41,305 nt of DNA. It comes from Streptosporangiaceae bacterium. Lineage in GTDB: Bacteria > Actinomycetota > Actinomycetes > Streptosporangiales > Streptosporangiaceae. Positions 1 through 8,710 of this stretch are shown piece by piece. The number at the start of each line of letters is the position of its first letter. Positions within the stretch are counted from its first letter, which is position 1. The notes below the pieces were generated by a model, which had not been told where the DNA came from, did no database searches, and saw nothing but the letters and a program-made list of their open reading frames with translations. The position numbers and the translations under genes are program-made. Where the stretch lies: assembly GCA_019246795.1 (NCBI GenBank), contig JAFAPY010000053.1, positions 1 through 41,305 on the forward strand, read 5' to 3'.

Positions 1-204
1 CTGGTGGCGGCGATGACGGTGGGCTGTTTCGGCGTGACCGGCATGGCCGCCCGGGCCTTGCTGGGTCAGACGCTGCCCGCACTGGCCGCGGCGGTCACAC
101 TCGGGGCGGCTGTCTACGCGGCTGCCTTGTACCTCGCCCGGAACCGGCTGGAGCTTACCGGGATCTACTCAGCGTTGCGCCTGAGGCCGCCCTGGCGCGG
201 TTAA
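1..204 (+). CDS. C-terminal end of an integral membrane protein (partial)
   Basis: The reading frame enters from the left edge of the window and stops with TAA at 202-204, so only about 67 C-terminal residues are visible. They form two hydrophobic segments rich in Ala, Gly, Leu and Val, the second ending in a short basic tail (ARNRLELTG... RLRPPWRG). This fits the last helices of a polytopic membrane protein. Its position beside glycosyltransferases makes a polysaccharide flippase (MurJ/Wzx type) or polymerase the likely identity, but that is inference from context; no family motif is present in the fragment. Its 3' end overlaps the convergent GT4 gene by 36 bp. Confidence 0.55.
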   Translation: MVAAMTVGCFGVTGMAARALLGQTLPALAAAVTLGAAVYAAALYLARNRLELTGIYSALRLRPPWRG

Positions 205-1548
205 CCGCTTGCGCGCCGTATGAGACCCGCAAGCCTCGTCGTAGACGCGCAGCGTCCGATCGACGATGACGTCCCAGTTGTAGCGCGATTCCACCCGGCG
301 CCGGCCGCCGGCGCCGAGCTGGGACCGAAGCCCGGGATCGCTCGCCAGCCGCATCATCGCCTGCGCCAGCCCCTGCACCATGGCCGCACGCGAGGATACA
401 TCGACGAGAACCCCGGTGGTCTCATCGACGGAGGTGAGGTGGCCGCCCCACGCTGTAGCGATCACCGGACGTGCGGATGCCATCGCCTCGAGGACTGCGA
501 CGCCGCCCGCCTCTTGCAAACTCGGCGACACGTAGACGTCGCAGGCCTGAATGCGCCGCGCACAGTCCTCCGGCTTGAGCCAGCCAACAAAGGAGATGCC
601 CGCGGCGCAACCGGTGCGGTAGGCCTGGTCAGCCAGGCTAGCTCGCTCGGGCCCATCGCCCACGATCTCGAGAAGCGCCGGAACGCGCTCCCTTACCAGG
701 GCGAATGCGTCGAGGAGTATGTCGACTCCCTTCAGGCTGACAAGGCGGCCGACAAACAGGAAGCGGGTCACGCGGCCGCCTGTGGCGGCATCGGTTCGGG
801 CCGGAGGCTCATCGTGCGCCGGCCACGAACCGAGTACCACCCCGATGTCGGACAGCTCAGTCACCCTCTTCCGGGCGGACTCGGGCAGCAGCAACCGCGT
901 CCGGTCGTTGGCCACCAAGACGACGTCCGCTTCCGCCCGTCCGCGCATGAGGCCGTTCAGAGCCGATGCCACCACCGGGCGGGCTGCCTTGGTCAGTGCG
1001 TACAGGCGAGAGTCGCGGTTCCTGAACGACGGCGGCAGCTCCATACCGCCGTTGAGCGGTCCCATGACTACCGGCGCGCCGAGTCGGGTCAGCGGCGAGG
1101 GAATGACAGGCGACACGCTGATGGGCTGATGCACAACCTCGATCGCGAGTTCGCGGACGAGCCTGCGGGCCACCGGGACCATCGCGACCTGCCGCTCGAT
1201 CTGAGTCACCGACCAGGCGAGGGTCCGCAGCCCAGTAGGAAGCCTCTTTCCGAGTGTGTAGACCGGGCCGAACCCGCGCGTGCCGCCGGCGAAGATCACT
1301 CGCTCGAATTCAGCAGCCGGCAAGAGCTGCATAAGTTCCGCCCGGGCACTGACGTGCGTCAACAGCCAGGTCTGGACACCTCGCGCTCGCAGCCTTCCGA
1401 ACAGCCGGAGCGGGATCGAGCCTTCCCCGCCGCTGCGCTCTGATGCATAGTGCGCGACGATGAGCACCCTGCGTCCAGGCCGGCGGTCATCGCCAGCGCT
1501 GTCCGGCCCGCCTTGCGGCTTCACTGCCCGCTCAGGTCCTGTGACCAT
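169..1548 (-). CDS. GT4-family glycosyltransferase
   Basis: A 459-residue retaining glycosyltransferase of the GT-B fold. The N-terminal Rossmann half begins with VLIVAHYASERSGGEGSIPLRLF, the glycine-rich acceptor-side loop. The C-terminal half has the GT4 donor-binding features: FLFVGRLVSLKGVD (about residue 270), LEIVGDGPER, and the E-x7-E motif EAGGVAVLE followed by ARPVIATAWGG, which contacts the nucleotide sugar. No signal peptide or membrane span is seen, so it should act at the cytoplasmic face, adding a sugar to a lipid-linked glycan. The ATG at 1548 has no clear ribosome binding site and the first about 27 residues are low-complexity, so the true start may lie downstream. The sugar and the acceptor cannot be told from sequence. 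It belongs to the polysaccharide locus and converges with the truncated membrane gene. Confidence 0.88.
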   Translation of the reverse strand: MVTGPERAVKPQGGPDSAGDDRRPGRRVLIVAHYASERSGGEGSIPLRLFGRLRARGVQTWLLTHVSARAELMQLLPAAEFERVIFAGGTRGFGPVYTLGKRLPTGLRTLAWSVTQIERQVAMVPVARRLVRELAIEVVHQPISVSPVIPSPLTRLGAPVVMGPLNGGMELPPSFRNRDSRLYALTKAARPVVASALNGLMRGRAEADVVLVANDRTRLLLPESARKRVTELSDIGVVLGSWPAHDEPPARTDAATGGRVTRFLFVGRLVSLKGVDILLDAFALVRERVPALLEIVGDGPERASLADQAYRTGCAAGISFVGWLKPEDCARRIQACDVYVSPSLQEAGGVAVLEAMASARPVIATAWGGHLTSVDETTGVLVDVSSRAAMVQGLAQAMMRLASDPGLRSQLGAGGRRRVESRYNWDVIVDRTLRVYDEACGSHTARKRLTAPGRPQAQR

Positions 1549-1780
1549 GGTGGTTCGCCGGCAGCAGGACCCGCGTCCTACGTTGACAGGCGCCCCGGCT
1601 GCCCGGCCTCAAGAAGCAGCTCGTCCGCGGTCTAATAATCATCGTCACCGGAGAACGCTATCAAGACTTCATAGCAAGCGGCTATGCCTGGCGTTGCGGC
1701 GCTGGCAGCCGCGGCACCGCGTGTTGACCACCATCCCCGTCGCCTCCGATGGGGCAGGTTCACGTGACAGATCTTAAATC

Positions 1781-1887
1781 AGAGAGGTAACATGTCGTGT
1801 ACCACATCCGGTGTTAGGTACAACGTACATGCCCACTATTCGTCAAAAGACTGTCGCCGCGATCGCCCGTCGGTACCCGCTCTATAG
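1781..1887 (+). other. Strong RBS plus 31-codon out-of-frame ORF at the fkbM 5' end
   Basis: The best Shine-Dalgarno-like sequence upstream of the FkbM gene (AGAGAGG, about 1781-1787) is placed for an ATG at 1792. That frame runs only 31 codons to TAG at 1885-1887 and overlaps the first 25 codons of the methyltransferase in another frame. It may be a leader peptide ORF, or the N-terminus of the methyltransferase may have been displaced by an indel. No similarity is recognised in the short peptide. Confidence 0.35.
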
Positions 1888-2770
1888 CGGCTGCGGTCGT
1901 CTGGCAAACCACCCGGTTCTGCAGCGTATAGCTGGGCCGAGCACTGAAATCGCCTGGGCCAGAGTCCCTGGTGGATATTGGGCGCCTTCTCCGTTGTCGG
2001 ATCATGTGGGGAGGGCCATCTTCTACTGCGGAGAGCTAGACCGGAAGGTTACGTGGGTTTGTTCGCGGCTTGTGCGACCGGGTGACTGCGTTCTGGATAT
2101 CGGCGCGAATCTTGGTTTGGTAAGTCTGACACTGTCGGCGCTGGTCGGGTCGGCGGGTAACGTGCATGCGTTCGAGCCGAATCCCCAGATGCAAGCGCTT
2201 ATCGAAGAGGCGATCGGACGCAATAAGCTGACCAACATTAAATTGTATCGATGTGCGCTGGGAGCGCAAGATGGCGAACTAAGGCTTTCTGTACCACGGA
2301 GGAACGCGGGGGCCGCGTCCTTCGTCGCGGCTCGCCGAAACCCAGACAGTACTGAGGTGCTAGTACCGGTTCGGACACTTTCCTCAGTAATGGCGGATCA
2401 GAGCGTTGGTCATATCCGGCTGGTTAAGATGGACGTAGAAGGTTTCGAGCCCGAGGTGCTAGCTGGCGCAATCGAATTTTTTTCGCGGGAGCCTCCGGAT
2501 GCGCTCATATTCGAGTTGAACGAAGCTGCTGGCGGCTTGGGTCGTCACCCGACCATGCTAGCGCTTTCCAGTCTCGGGTATGGTTTTTTGGGTCTGCCGC
2601 GAAGGCTGACGCACATGCGCGCGTTCCGATTCGATCCTCGAGACCTTAGCATGACGCCAAGAAGTCATGATTTCGTTGCCGCGCGAGTCGGGCGGATTTA
2701 TGATGAGGTGGCAGAGCGGCTACGCGCCGGGAAACCTCAAGATATCCTCGATGACCGTCAGGTCCATTAA
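1811..2770 (+). CDS. FkbM-family SAM-dependent methyltransferase
   Basis: The 319-residue product has SAM-binding motif I CVLDIGANLGLVSL near residue 93, an acidic residue at the end of strand 2 (AFEPNP), and the FkbM signature KMDVEGFEPEVLAGA near residue 205. Members O-methylate sugars or polyketides; beside glycosyltransferases, methylation of a glycan hydroxyl is the likely role. Starts are uncertain: GTG at 1811 or ATG at 1829 (MPTIRQKTV), the latter preferable although the good ribosome binding site nearby points to another frame. GC content is visibly lower than in all neighbours (codons such as AAA, TTG, TAT, ATT, TTT are common), suggesting recent acquisition. The 3' end overlaps the convergent glycosidase gene by 51 bp. 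Confidence 0.85.
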   Translation: MLGTTYMPTIRQKTVAAIARRYPLYSGCGRLANHPVLQRIAGPSTEIAWARVPGGYWAPSPLSDHVGRAIFYCGELDRKVTWVCSRLVRPGDCVLDIGANLGLVSLTLSALVGSAGNVHAFEPNPQMQALIEEAIGRNKLTNIKLYRCALGAQDGELRLSVPRRNAGAASFVAARRNPDSTEVLVPVRTLSSVMADQSVGHIRLVKMDVEGFEPEVLAGAIEFFSREPPDALIFELNEAAGGLGRHPTMLALSSLGYGFLGLPRRLTHMRAFRFDPRDLSMTPRSHDFVAARVGRIYDEVAERLRAGKPQDILDDRQVH

Positions 2771-3805
2771 CCGACAGGCTGAGCGCGCGACTGCCTTCCG
2801 CCACGCCTCAATCGAGGGAGCGTCGTTCAGATCTCCCCAGCGAGCTCCCGGCGGGTCGAACAAGATTCCAAACAGGGCGCCGCTGCTTTGGAGGTAGTTG
2901 GCGACCTCGGTCAGCCATTCAGGCCTGCCCGACTGGGTGGCGAGGGCGAACTCGGCGAAACCGAACGGCAAGCCCACGCTCCTCGATGCAGCCACCGCTG
3001 GACCCATGAAGTCGGCCGGTGGCGTCGCCTGCGGATTCTGGTCATGCACACTCCCCGCCGGGTAGGCGTCCCACCCAAGGGTAGTGATCACGCCAGCAGA
3101 AGGCAGGAAGTTCTTCCAGTTGATGCCAGAATCAGGGGTTAGATCCCACGCCATCATGATCAAAGTGGATCTGAGTTCGGAATTATGCGCGGCATCCGCG
3201 AGCGCCGCTATGTGGGCCCAGGCTGCCTTATACGCGGTTAGCGTGAAATAGTCTCCGGTGATGAACGGCTCGGGCTCATGGTAGTAAGAATAGAATATAG
3301 GGTAACCGGTCGGCGCGGTATCGAAGAAATGCGATAGCGCAACATCATCCACGCCGGACAAGATTATCGAGGGCGGCACTCTGAAGCTCACGACGACCGC
3401 CGACTTGTTAATCCCCTGGACACCAGTTGTCCACAAGGCAGGATCAGGCAAGCCATTGTAGTAGACCCGGAGAATGGGCAGGTGCCCGAACTCCGAGGTT
3501 ACGTTTGCGAGTCGGGCTGGGTTACCCGCATCGACGCCGAGCAGGGTATGAGCGGGAGAGCCGGCACCGCGCCCCTGCACGCCGCATGTCGTCGCAGGAT
3601 TGGCCACGGGGGACGCGCCGTCGACGGCAGTGCGAATGACCGCCGCCGCCAACAGGGCAACAAGTCCTGCGGTGACGATGAACCATGGAGATCGTCGCAT
3701 TCTCTTGCGCTTAGGCGAAGTGCTAGCCCCGGCATCTGCTCCGGCAGACTGTGTTGAATGTCGCGCGTGTCCCGGGAGAGGCGATTCATACCTGCTGTGA
3801 GGCAT
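2720..3805 (-). CDS. Membrane-anchored GH26-like glycoside hydrolase
   Basis: The 361-residue protein has a short basic cytoplasmic N-terminus, one transmembrane segment (WFIVTAGLVALLAAAVI, about residues 41-58) and an extracellular catalytic domain. The domain resembles the (beta/alpha)8 barrel of family 26 glycosidases: SYYHEPE matches the His-Glu that carries the acid/base, and FAEFALAT near residue 285 fits the strand-7 nucleophile Glu. GH26 enzymes cut beta-mannans or related glucans; here trimming or release of the surface polysaccharide made by this locus is plausible. Family assignment rests on these two motifs, so specificity is open. The start ATG at 3805 is followed by a Ser/Pro-rich stretch. 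Converges on fkbM with a 51-bp overlap. Confidence 0.6.
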   Translation of the reverse strand: MPHSRYESPLPGHARHSTQSAGADAGASTSPKRKRMRRSPWFIVTAGLVALLAAAVIRTAVDGASPVANPATTCGVQGRGAGSPAHTLLGVDAGNPARLANVTSEFGHLPILRVYYNGLPDPALWTTGVQGINKSAVVVSFRVPPSIILSGVDDVALSHFFDTAPTGYPIFYSYYHEPEPFITGDYFTLTAYKAAWAHIAALADAAHNSELRSTLIMMAWDLTPDSGINWKNFLPSAGVITTLGWDAYPAGSVHDQNPQATPPADFMGPAVAASRSVGLPFGFAEFALATQSGRPEWLTEVANYLQSSGALFGILFDPPGARWGDLNDAPSIEAWRKAVARSACRLMDLTVIEDILRFPGA

Positions 3806-4069
3806 GAAGCTCCTCCCTCCGCGCCTGCCAGGCTAGCTGACTGGTTCGGGCCGTAGCAACCGTGCCGGAGCAGGCGGACACGGCCACATCTCACCCTTCG
3901 CGCGAACCTGCCCTGAGCATGTCGCCATGAACGGCATGCGCACAGCGGCCAAGGGTAGGCCGATCAGGGAGATTCTCACTTCCCTTGGACGAAACGCGCT
4001 TGTTGCGGGTTCCGGGCGTTCCCGGCATGCCCGGCCCGTATGCGAACGGGTTGTTCCGTTCTTCTTGGT

Positions 4070-4335
4070 GGGCCATCGACATCTTCACCGAGGCCTGGCC
4101 GACGGCGTGCGGCTGAACTTCGTGTCTGCGACGAGGTGTACGGTTCGTGCGCCCAGCTGCGCGAGTTCTGCGAGGATCATGGCCAGGCTTACGTATTGCG
4201 GGTCCCCTTCCAGCCTCCGGCTGACCGCTGCTCCGCACGCCGCACGGGAACCGCCGCACGATCGCCGGTGTTCCCAGACCAGGCCCTGTCACGCTGGTAT
4301 CACCCGCGGACAAGGCTCGACCGCGATGCCGCAAC
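4070..4335 (+). pseudogene. Remnant of an IS701-type transposase
   Basis: The frame around 4120-4205 encodes RVCDEVYGSCAQLREFCEDH followed by GQAYVLRVP. This matches the DDE-transposase block of IS701-family elements (GDEVYG...LR...YVL), centred on the second catalytic Asp. Upstream and downstream of this block the similarity disappears and the other catalytic blocks are missing. No terminal inverted repeats were found. The stretch 3806-4070 before it holds nothing I recognise. I read this as the decayed core of an insertion sequence. Confidence 0.55.
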
Positions 4336-4380
4336 CGTCCAGGTCAGATAGCGAATGGCTGCTGCCGTACTACGGACGCG

Positions 4381-4899
4381 GTGGTTTGTCCAATGATGGT
4401 AAATTCGTGGGTTATTCATGACAACTTACCGATCGGGCCAAGCGTCGATAAGATGTCCGCGGCGCTCCCGCGACGCGGTCTCACCTGTTCAGTCTCGGCA
4501 ACTGAGAGTATGCGAAGGGGGGACGTGAAGAGTCTCGGGCTGCGCACCGCAGGGGCCCAGCCGTTGCTCCGCGACAAGATCAGCATCGGCATCGCATCTG
4601 ACGCAACCCCGGCTCAGCTGGCGGATAACCTGCTGCGCGGATGCCTACACCTGCTGTTTTGTCGGGTTCCAGCCATCGCCGTCGGCGATGGCTGCCGGTC
4701 GTACCTCAAGCCAGTGCTGCACGTCTTCAACATGAACGGGACACCGCTTGGTTACAGCAAGGCAGCGAACTTCGGCGAGTGCTCCGGCTCGTGGATGACC
4801 AGATCACGGCCGTCGCCTCGCGGAATCTGCGTCTCCGCCAAGACCAATATTTCGATGCTCGTCCGGCGATCAGGGCAGCCGTCCCTAGCGGTGACGTGA
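4381..4899 (+). pseudogene. Fragment of a phosphotransferase-like gene of polysaccharide loci
   Basis: Codons between about 4555 and 4780 read ...LLRDKISIGIASDATPAQ..., then YLKPVLHVFNMNGTPLGYSK. This resembles the N-terminal lobe of aminoglycoside-phosphotransferase-like proteins that accompany actinobacterial exopolysaccharide genes (typical form: KPVLQLF..DG.PLGYVKVGWN, the Lys being the ATP-binding residue). After SKAANFGE the similarity stops; the expected Trp-Asn and the whole catalytic lobe (HGD..P, D.E) are absent before the next gene at 4916. The piece is therefore a truncated relic. The first 55 codons of the frame show no recognisable similarity. Confidence 0.5.
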
Positions 4900-4915
4900 T
4901 GGAGGATAACTGACC

Positions 4916-6727
4916 ATGAGTGTGCGACAGCCTCCGGTTAGTGATGATTTCGCGGCCGAGCCGCGTTCGGTCGACTTGCGCGATTACTGGTCGATACTTC
5001 GTCGCCGGTGGCGGCTGATCGCGGCAATAGCACTGGTCGGCGGCCTTGCCGGGGTCGGATACTCCGTCGCACGCGGGCCTTCGTATACGGCGACTGCCGA
5101 GGTGGTGGTTCAGCCCGTGACCGAAGGGCCGCTGAACCAGCAGCCGGCCCAGGCCGGCTCCCAGGTCAACATGAGCACCGAGCAGGCAATTGCTCAGTCA
5201 GAGCCGGTAGTCCAGCAGGCCGCCGGCATACTTAGGGTTCCCGCGAGCAAACTAGAGTCGGTCGCAGCCAGCAAGCTCTCGGTCACGGTTCCTGCAAGCA
5301 CGCTGACCATCTCAAACGTGCTGCAGATCAGCTGGCAGGCCAAAAGCAGGCGAGCCGCCCAGCAGGGAGCCGACGCATTCGCCAGCGCGTACCTGTCCTA
5401 TCGACACCATGAGCTGGCAGGCCAGATCTCCGTCCTGGAAGGCACGCTGCAGCAGCAGATTAACTCGCTACGCGCCCAGATGGAGACGCAATCCGCGCGG
5501 CTGGCCGGAACTGTCTCGGCATCAACCCGCCAGATCCTGACCATCCAGCTGAATCAGCTGAGCAGTCAGGCCAGCACCGCCGAGGCCCAGCTGAACGCGC
5601 TGCCCACCTACAACGATTCGGGCGGCACCATGATCCCGGCCGTCATGCCGGGCAAGCCATCAGGCCTCGGCCGCTCCGTGCTTGCTGGCATCGGACTCAT
5701 CCTCGGCCTGCTGGTCGGCTTGGCGGTTGCTTTTGCCCGGGACTTCTTCGATGACCGTGTGCGCGATGCGACGCAACTGGAGCAGTGCTTGGGCGCTCCA
5801 CTGCTCGCGATCATGCCCTCGGCCAAGGCTGTCGCCGCCAGCGACCAACGCCAGCACAGGCTCCAGTCTGCGGCCGTGGCGATCGCCGCCGACCCGGATA
5901 GCAGTGCCGCTGACGCAGCACGCATTCTCCGCGAAACTGTCATGGCGGTGTCGTCGCGGAGGGATTTGCGCGCGCTCATGGTAATCGCGGCGGACACCAG
6001 CATATCTGCTGGCCTGATCGTGGCCGAACTTGGCGTGGCGCTGGCCCAGTCGGGCAAGCGAGTCTTGCTGGTGGCCTCCGATACGCAAGGCTCTGTGCTG
6101 CCGCAGATCTTCGACGTTGGCGAGAACGCCGGGCTGAAGGAATTGCTCATCCGAGGCGGCGATCCCGAAGCATTCACCCAGTCACCCAAGCAGACCGCAG
6201 GTGTCGTGCTGCCGACGGAGGTTGCAGATCGGCTGACAGTGCTGCCGAGCGGCCAGGGACCGGCGTATCCGCTCTCGGCCCTGGACTGCGACAGAATGGC
6301 CAATGCGCTGCACAAGCTGCGTGAAGCGCATGACCTCATGCTGCTGGACGCGCAGTCAGGAGCGGGCGCGGACATCTTTGCGCTTGCTTCTCACGTTGAT
6401 GGCGTCATCGTGCTGGCTCGGGAGGCGCACACCAGGAGCAAGGAACTGATGGCGCTGCGTCATCACCTTGGCCAGGTGGATGCCCCCGTCGTGGGCGGGG
6501 TCCTGGTCAGGAAGGTGCGTTCAGGCCGCAGCCAGCACACGTCGGTCCAGCCCGCGCCAGCTGGCGACCGTCCCGCTGTAGCGGCGCCAGAGCAAGCACC
6601 GCAGCCAGAGCCAGCATCAATAACGACCCTGCTGGAGCCCATGGAAGACGCCCCGACAATCACATTTCCCGTCCCGTCCGCCCTCAAAGGAACGGGCAGC
6701 AGCCGCCCCAGTGACCAGGGCGCTTGA
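4916..6727 (+). CDS. Wzz/Wzc-like polysaccharide co-polymerase with degenerate BY-kinase domain
   Basis: A 603-residue membrane protein. Residues 20-52 carry the Wzz signature (LRDYWSILRRRWRLI) and TM1; residues 60-250 are the extracytoplasmic domain with a Gln-rich coiled coil (about 175-225); TM2 is at about 254-276. The cytoplasmic part (about 290-540) has the fold order of a CpsD/Wzc ATPase (LRETVMAVSSRRDLRALMVIAAD, SGKRVLLVASD, HDLMLLDAQ, DGVIVLARE), but where Walker A (GEGKST) belongs it reads ADTSISAGLIVAELG, and Walker A' has Ser in place of Asp in VASD. The tail is Pro/Ala-rich without a Tyr cluster. Such proteins set chain length or scaffold export of capsule/EPS; ATP hydrolysis and Tyr kinase activity look lost. 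Start ATG 4916 has GGAGG at about 4902-4906. Confidence 0.82.
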   Translation: MSVRQPPVSDDFAAEPRSVDLRDYWSILRRRWRLIAAIALVGGLAGVGYSVARGPSYTATAEVVVQPVTEGPLNQQPAQAGSQVNMSTEQAIAQSEPVVQQAAGILRVPASKLESVAASKLSVTVPASTLTISNVLQISWQAKSRRAAQQGADAFASAYLSYRHHELAGQISVLEGTLQQQINSLRAQMETQSARLAGTVSASTRQILTIQLNQLSSQASTAEAQLNALPTYNDSGGTMIPAVMPGKPSGLGRSVLAGIGLILGLLVGLAVAFARDFFDDRVRDATQLEQCLGAPLLAIMPSAKAVAASDQRQHRLQSAAVAIAADPDSSAADAARILRETVMAVSSRRDLRALMVIAADTSISAGLIVAELGVALAQSGKRVLLVASDTQGSVLPQIFDVGENAGLKELLIRGGDPEAFTQSPKQTAGVVLPTEVADRLTVLPSGQGPAYPLSALDCDRMANALHKLREAHDLMLLDAQSGAGADIFALASHVDGVIVLAREAHTRSKELMALRHHLGQVDAPVVGGVLVRKVRSGRSQHTSVQPAPAGDRPAVAAPEQAPQPEPASITTLLEPMEDAPTITFPVPSALKGTGSSRPSDQGA

Positions 6728-6842
6728 GTCAAGCCATCTAGTACCGCTAGCTACAGACGGCAGCCCGGCCGGCATGGCCCAGCGGGAGCTGCGTGGAACC
6801 CACAATAGGCATTTTCTCCCATGACGAAGAGGAGACAACCCC

Positions 6843-7748
6843 ATGATCCGCGAGGGTAGAGGGCCAGTCAGCCGGGCGGTGCGCGAGTCCACCAAGCGCA
6901 TCCTGCGCGGTTACGGTGAAGCCACTGCCGGCCTGCGGCGCGGGCCAGACTTCGTGATCATCGGGGCCAAGCGGGGCGGCAGTACATCACTGTACAACTA
7001 TATGCTCGAGCATCCGAATATCGTCCCGCTGTTCCCGGGCCGCCAGCACATCAAGGGACCGCATTACTACGATACCCAGTACGCGCGCGGCCTGGCCTGG
7101 TACCGGTCGTATTTCCCGATCGAAGTCTGCGGCCGTCACCTGGCGCGCCCGAAGCTGAGGCCAGCCCTATGCGGCGAAGCGAGCCCGTACTACCTGTTCC
7201 ATCCGCTCGCCGCGGAGCGACTGGCACGCGACCATCCCCACGTGCGCATCATCGCCGTCCTGCGCGATCCGGTGGAGCGGGCGTATTCGCACTTCAAGGA
7301 ACGGACCCACCACCGCGGCGAGAGCCTGAGCTTCGAAGACGCGCTCGACGCCGAGGCGGACCGGCTGCGCGGCGAGGAAGAGCGCATCATCGCGGAGCCC
7401 GGCTACCTGAGCGCGGAACATGAGAACCACTCCTACCTGGCGCAGGGGCGGTATCTCGACATGCTTCCGCGCTGGTTCAAGTTCTTCCCTCGCGAGCAGA
7501 TCCACATCGCCGTGAGCGAGGAGTTCTACGCGGACCCCGACCGCCACGTCAACGAGGTGTGGACGTTCCTCGGCCTGCCGCCATGCCGGCTGGCAAGCCA
7601 GGTGCGGTACAACTACATGCCTGCTCCAAAGATGGCGCCGGAGACGCGCCGCCGTCTGCAGCAGTCCGTGGCCGAGCATAACCGTGATCTTGCCGACCTG
7701 CTCGGGCGCCCGCTGCCCTGGCCAGCGCCAGCGGCATCGGTCCGGTGA
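6843..7748 (+). CDS. PAPS-dependent sulfotransferase family protein
   Basis: The 301-residue product carries the 5'-phosphosulfate-binding loop FVIIGAKRGGSTSLYNYM (about residues 37-54; the usual core is KxGTT/S) and the 3'-phosphate-binding block IIAVLRDPVERAYSHF (about 137-152) with the conserved Arg and Ser. Family members transfer sulfate from PAPS to carbohydrate or lipid hydroxyls; in this locus a glycan acceptor is likely. The sequence has no signal peptide and should be cytosolic. ATG 6843 is preceded by AGGAGAC. Its TGA overlaps the GTG of the next gene (GTGA at 7745-7748), so the two should be translationally coupled. The 115 bp upstream are non-coding and may hold its promoter. Confidence 0.87.
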   Translation: MIREGRGPVSRAVRESTKRILRGYGEATAGLRRGPDFVIIGAKRGGSTSLYNYMLEHPNIVPLFPGRQHIKGPHYYDTQYARGLAWYRSYFPIEVCGRHLARPKLRPALCGEASPYYLFHPLAAERLARDHPHVRIIAVLRDPVERAYSHFKERTHHRGESLSFEDALDAEADRLRGEEERIIAEPGYLSAEHENHSYLAQGRYLDMLPRWFKFFPREQIHIAVSEEFYADPDRHVNEVWTFLGLPPCRLASQVRYNYMPAPKMAPETRRRLQQSVAEHNRDLADLLGRPLPWPAPAASVR

Positions 7749-8671
7749 CCGAATCCGCGCCGACTGGCGCCTGGCCCGATGTGAGCGTGATCGTCGCCAC
7801 CAGAGGGCGACCGCAGCTACTGAGCCGGGCCGTGGCAAGCATCCTCGGCCAGTCCTATCCGGGTCCGCTGGAGTGCGTGCTGGTCTTCGACCAAAACGAG
7901 CCTTCGGACGTACCGGTCGAGGCGCGGGCCGGGCGGCGGCTGCAGGTACTGACAAATACCCGCGCTCCCGGCCTGGCAGGTGCAAGGAACACCGGGATAG
8001 CGGCCACCGACGGCCCCCTGATCGCGTTCTGCGATGACGACGACGCATGGCAGCCCAGCAAGCTCGCGTTGCAGGTTGATTTGCTTGAGCGGTCGGCAGC
8101 CGGCTTCATCGCGTGCGGCGTCCGCATTCACCATGGGGGCCACACGGCCGACAGGCTTCCACCAGCGGAGGTCAGCTTCGGCGAGTTGGTGCGGGACCGG
8201 GTGACGGCGCTGCACCCGTCCACGTTCCTCATACGCCGGTCGGCCCTGACCGCGATAGGTCTGGTGGACGAGGAGATCCCCGGCTCCTACGGCGAGGACT
8301 ACGACCTGCTGCTGCGGGCCGCCAGGAACGGCCGCATCCTCTCAGTGCGGCAGCCGCTGGTGGACGTGTTCTGGCACGAGCAGTCATATTTCGCCGAGCG
8401 GTGGCAGACGATCACCGACGCGCTGCGCTTCCTGCTGGGCAAGCACCCCGAGCTCAGCGCGGATCCGGTCGGCCGGGCCCGGATCGACGGCCAGATCGCA
8501 TTTGCAGAGGCAGCCCTGGCTCGCCGCCTAGCCGCCTGTCGGTCGAGTTTGAACGCCTTGCGTGGCAATCCCCGTGAGCGGCGAGCATACCTGGCACTCG
8601 CAGTGGCCGCCGGCGTGATTCCCGCGAAATCAGTCATCCGCGCCGCAAATCGCCGAGGCCACGGAATATGA
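7745..8671 (+). CDS. GT2-family glycosyltransferase
   Basis: This 308-residue GT-A enzyme starts VSVIVATRGRPQLLSRAVASI, the nucleotide-binding N-terminus of family 2, and has GLAGARNTGIAATDG followed by the Asp-rich metal site FCDDDDAW near residue 96. GSYGEDYDLLLRAA (about 180) corresponds to the ED motif holding the catalytic base. No transmembrane spans are seen, so it is not a processive synthase; it would add one sugar to a lipid-linked intermediate. The GTG start overlaps the sulfotransferase stop by 4 bp, which argues that sulfation and this glycosyl transfer belong to one pathway. The donor sugar is unknown. Confidence 0.88.
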   Translation: MTESAPTGAWPDVSVIVATRGRPQLLSRAVASILGQSYPGPLECVLVFDQNEPSDVPVEARAGRRLQVLTNTRAPGLAGARNTGIAATDGPLIAFCDDDDAWQPSKLALQVDLLERSAAGFIACGVRIHHGGHTADRLPPAEVSFGELVRDRVTALHPSTFLIRRSALTAIGLVDEEIPGSYGEDYDLLLRAARNGRILSVRQPLVDVFWHEQSYFAERWQTITDALRFLLGKHPELSADPVGRARIDGQIAFAEAALARRLAACRSSLNALRGNPRERRAYLALAVAAGVIPAKSVIRAANRRGHGI

Positions 8672-8710
8672 GCAACACCAGCTAGCAACAAGAAGATGGC
8701 AGGTAGGATC

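Noticed and set aside
220-1443. 407-codon plus-strand frame antisense to GT4
   Set aside because: Arg/His/Pro-rich, no motif; the opposite strand has all GT4 blocks.
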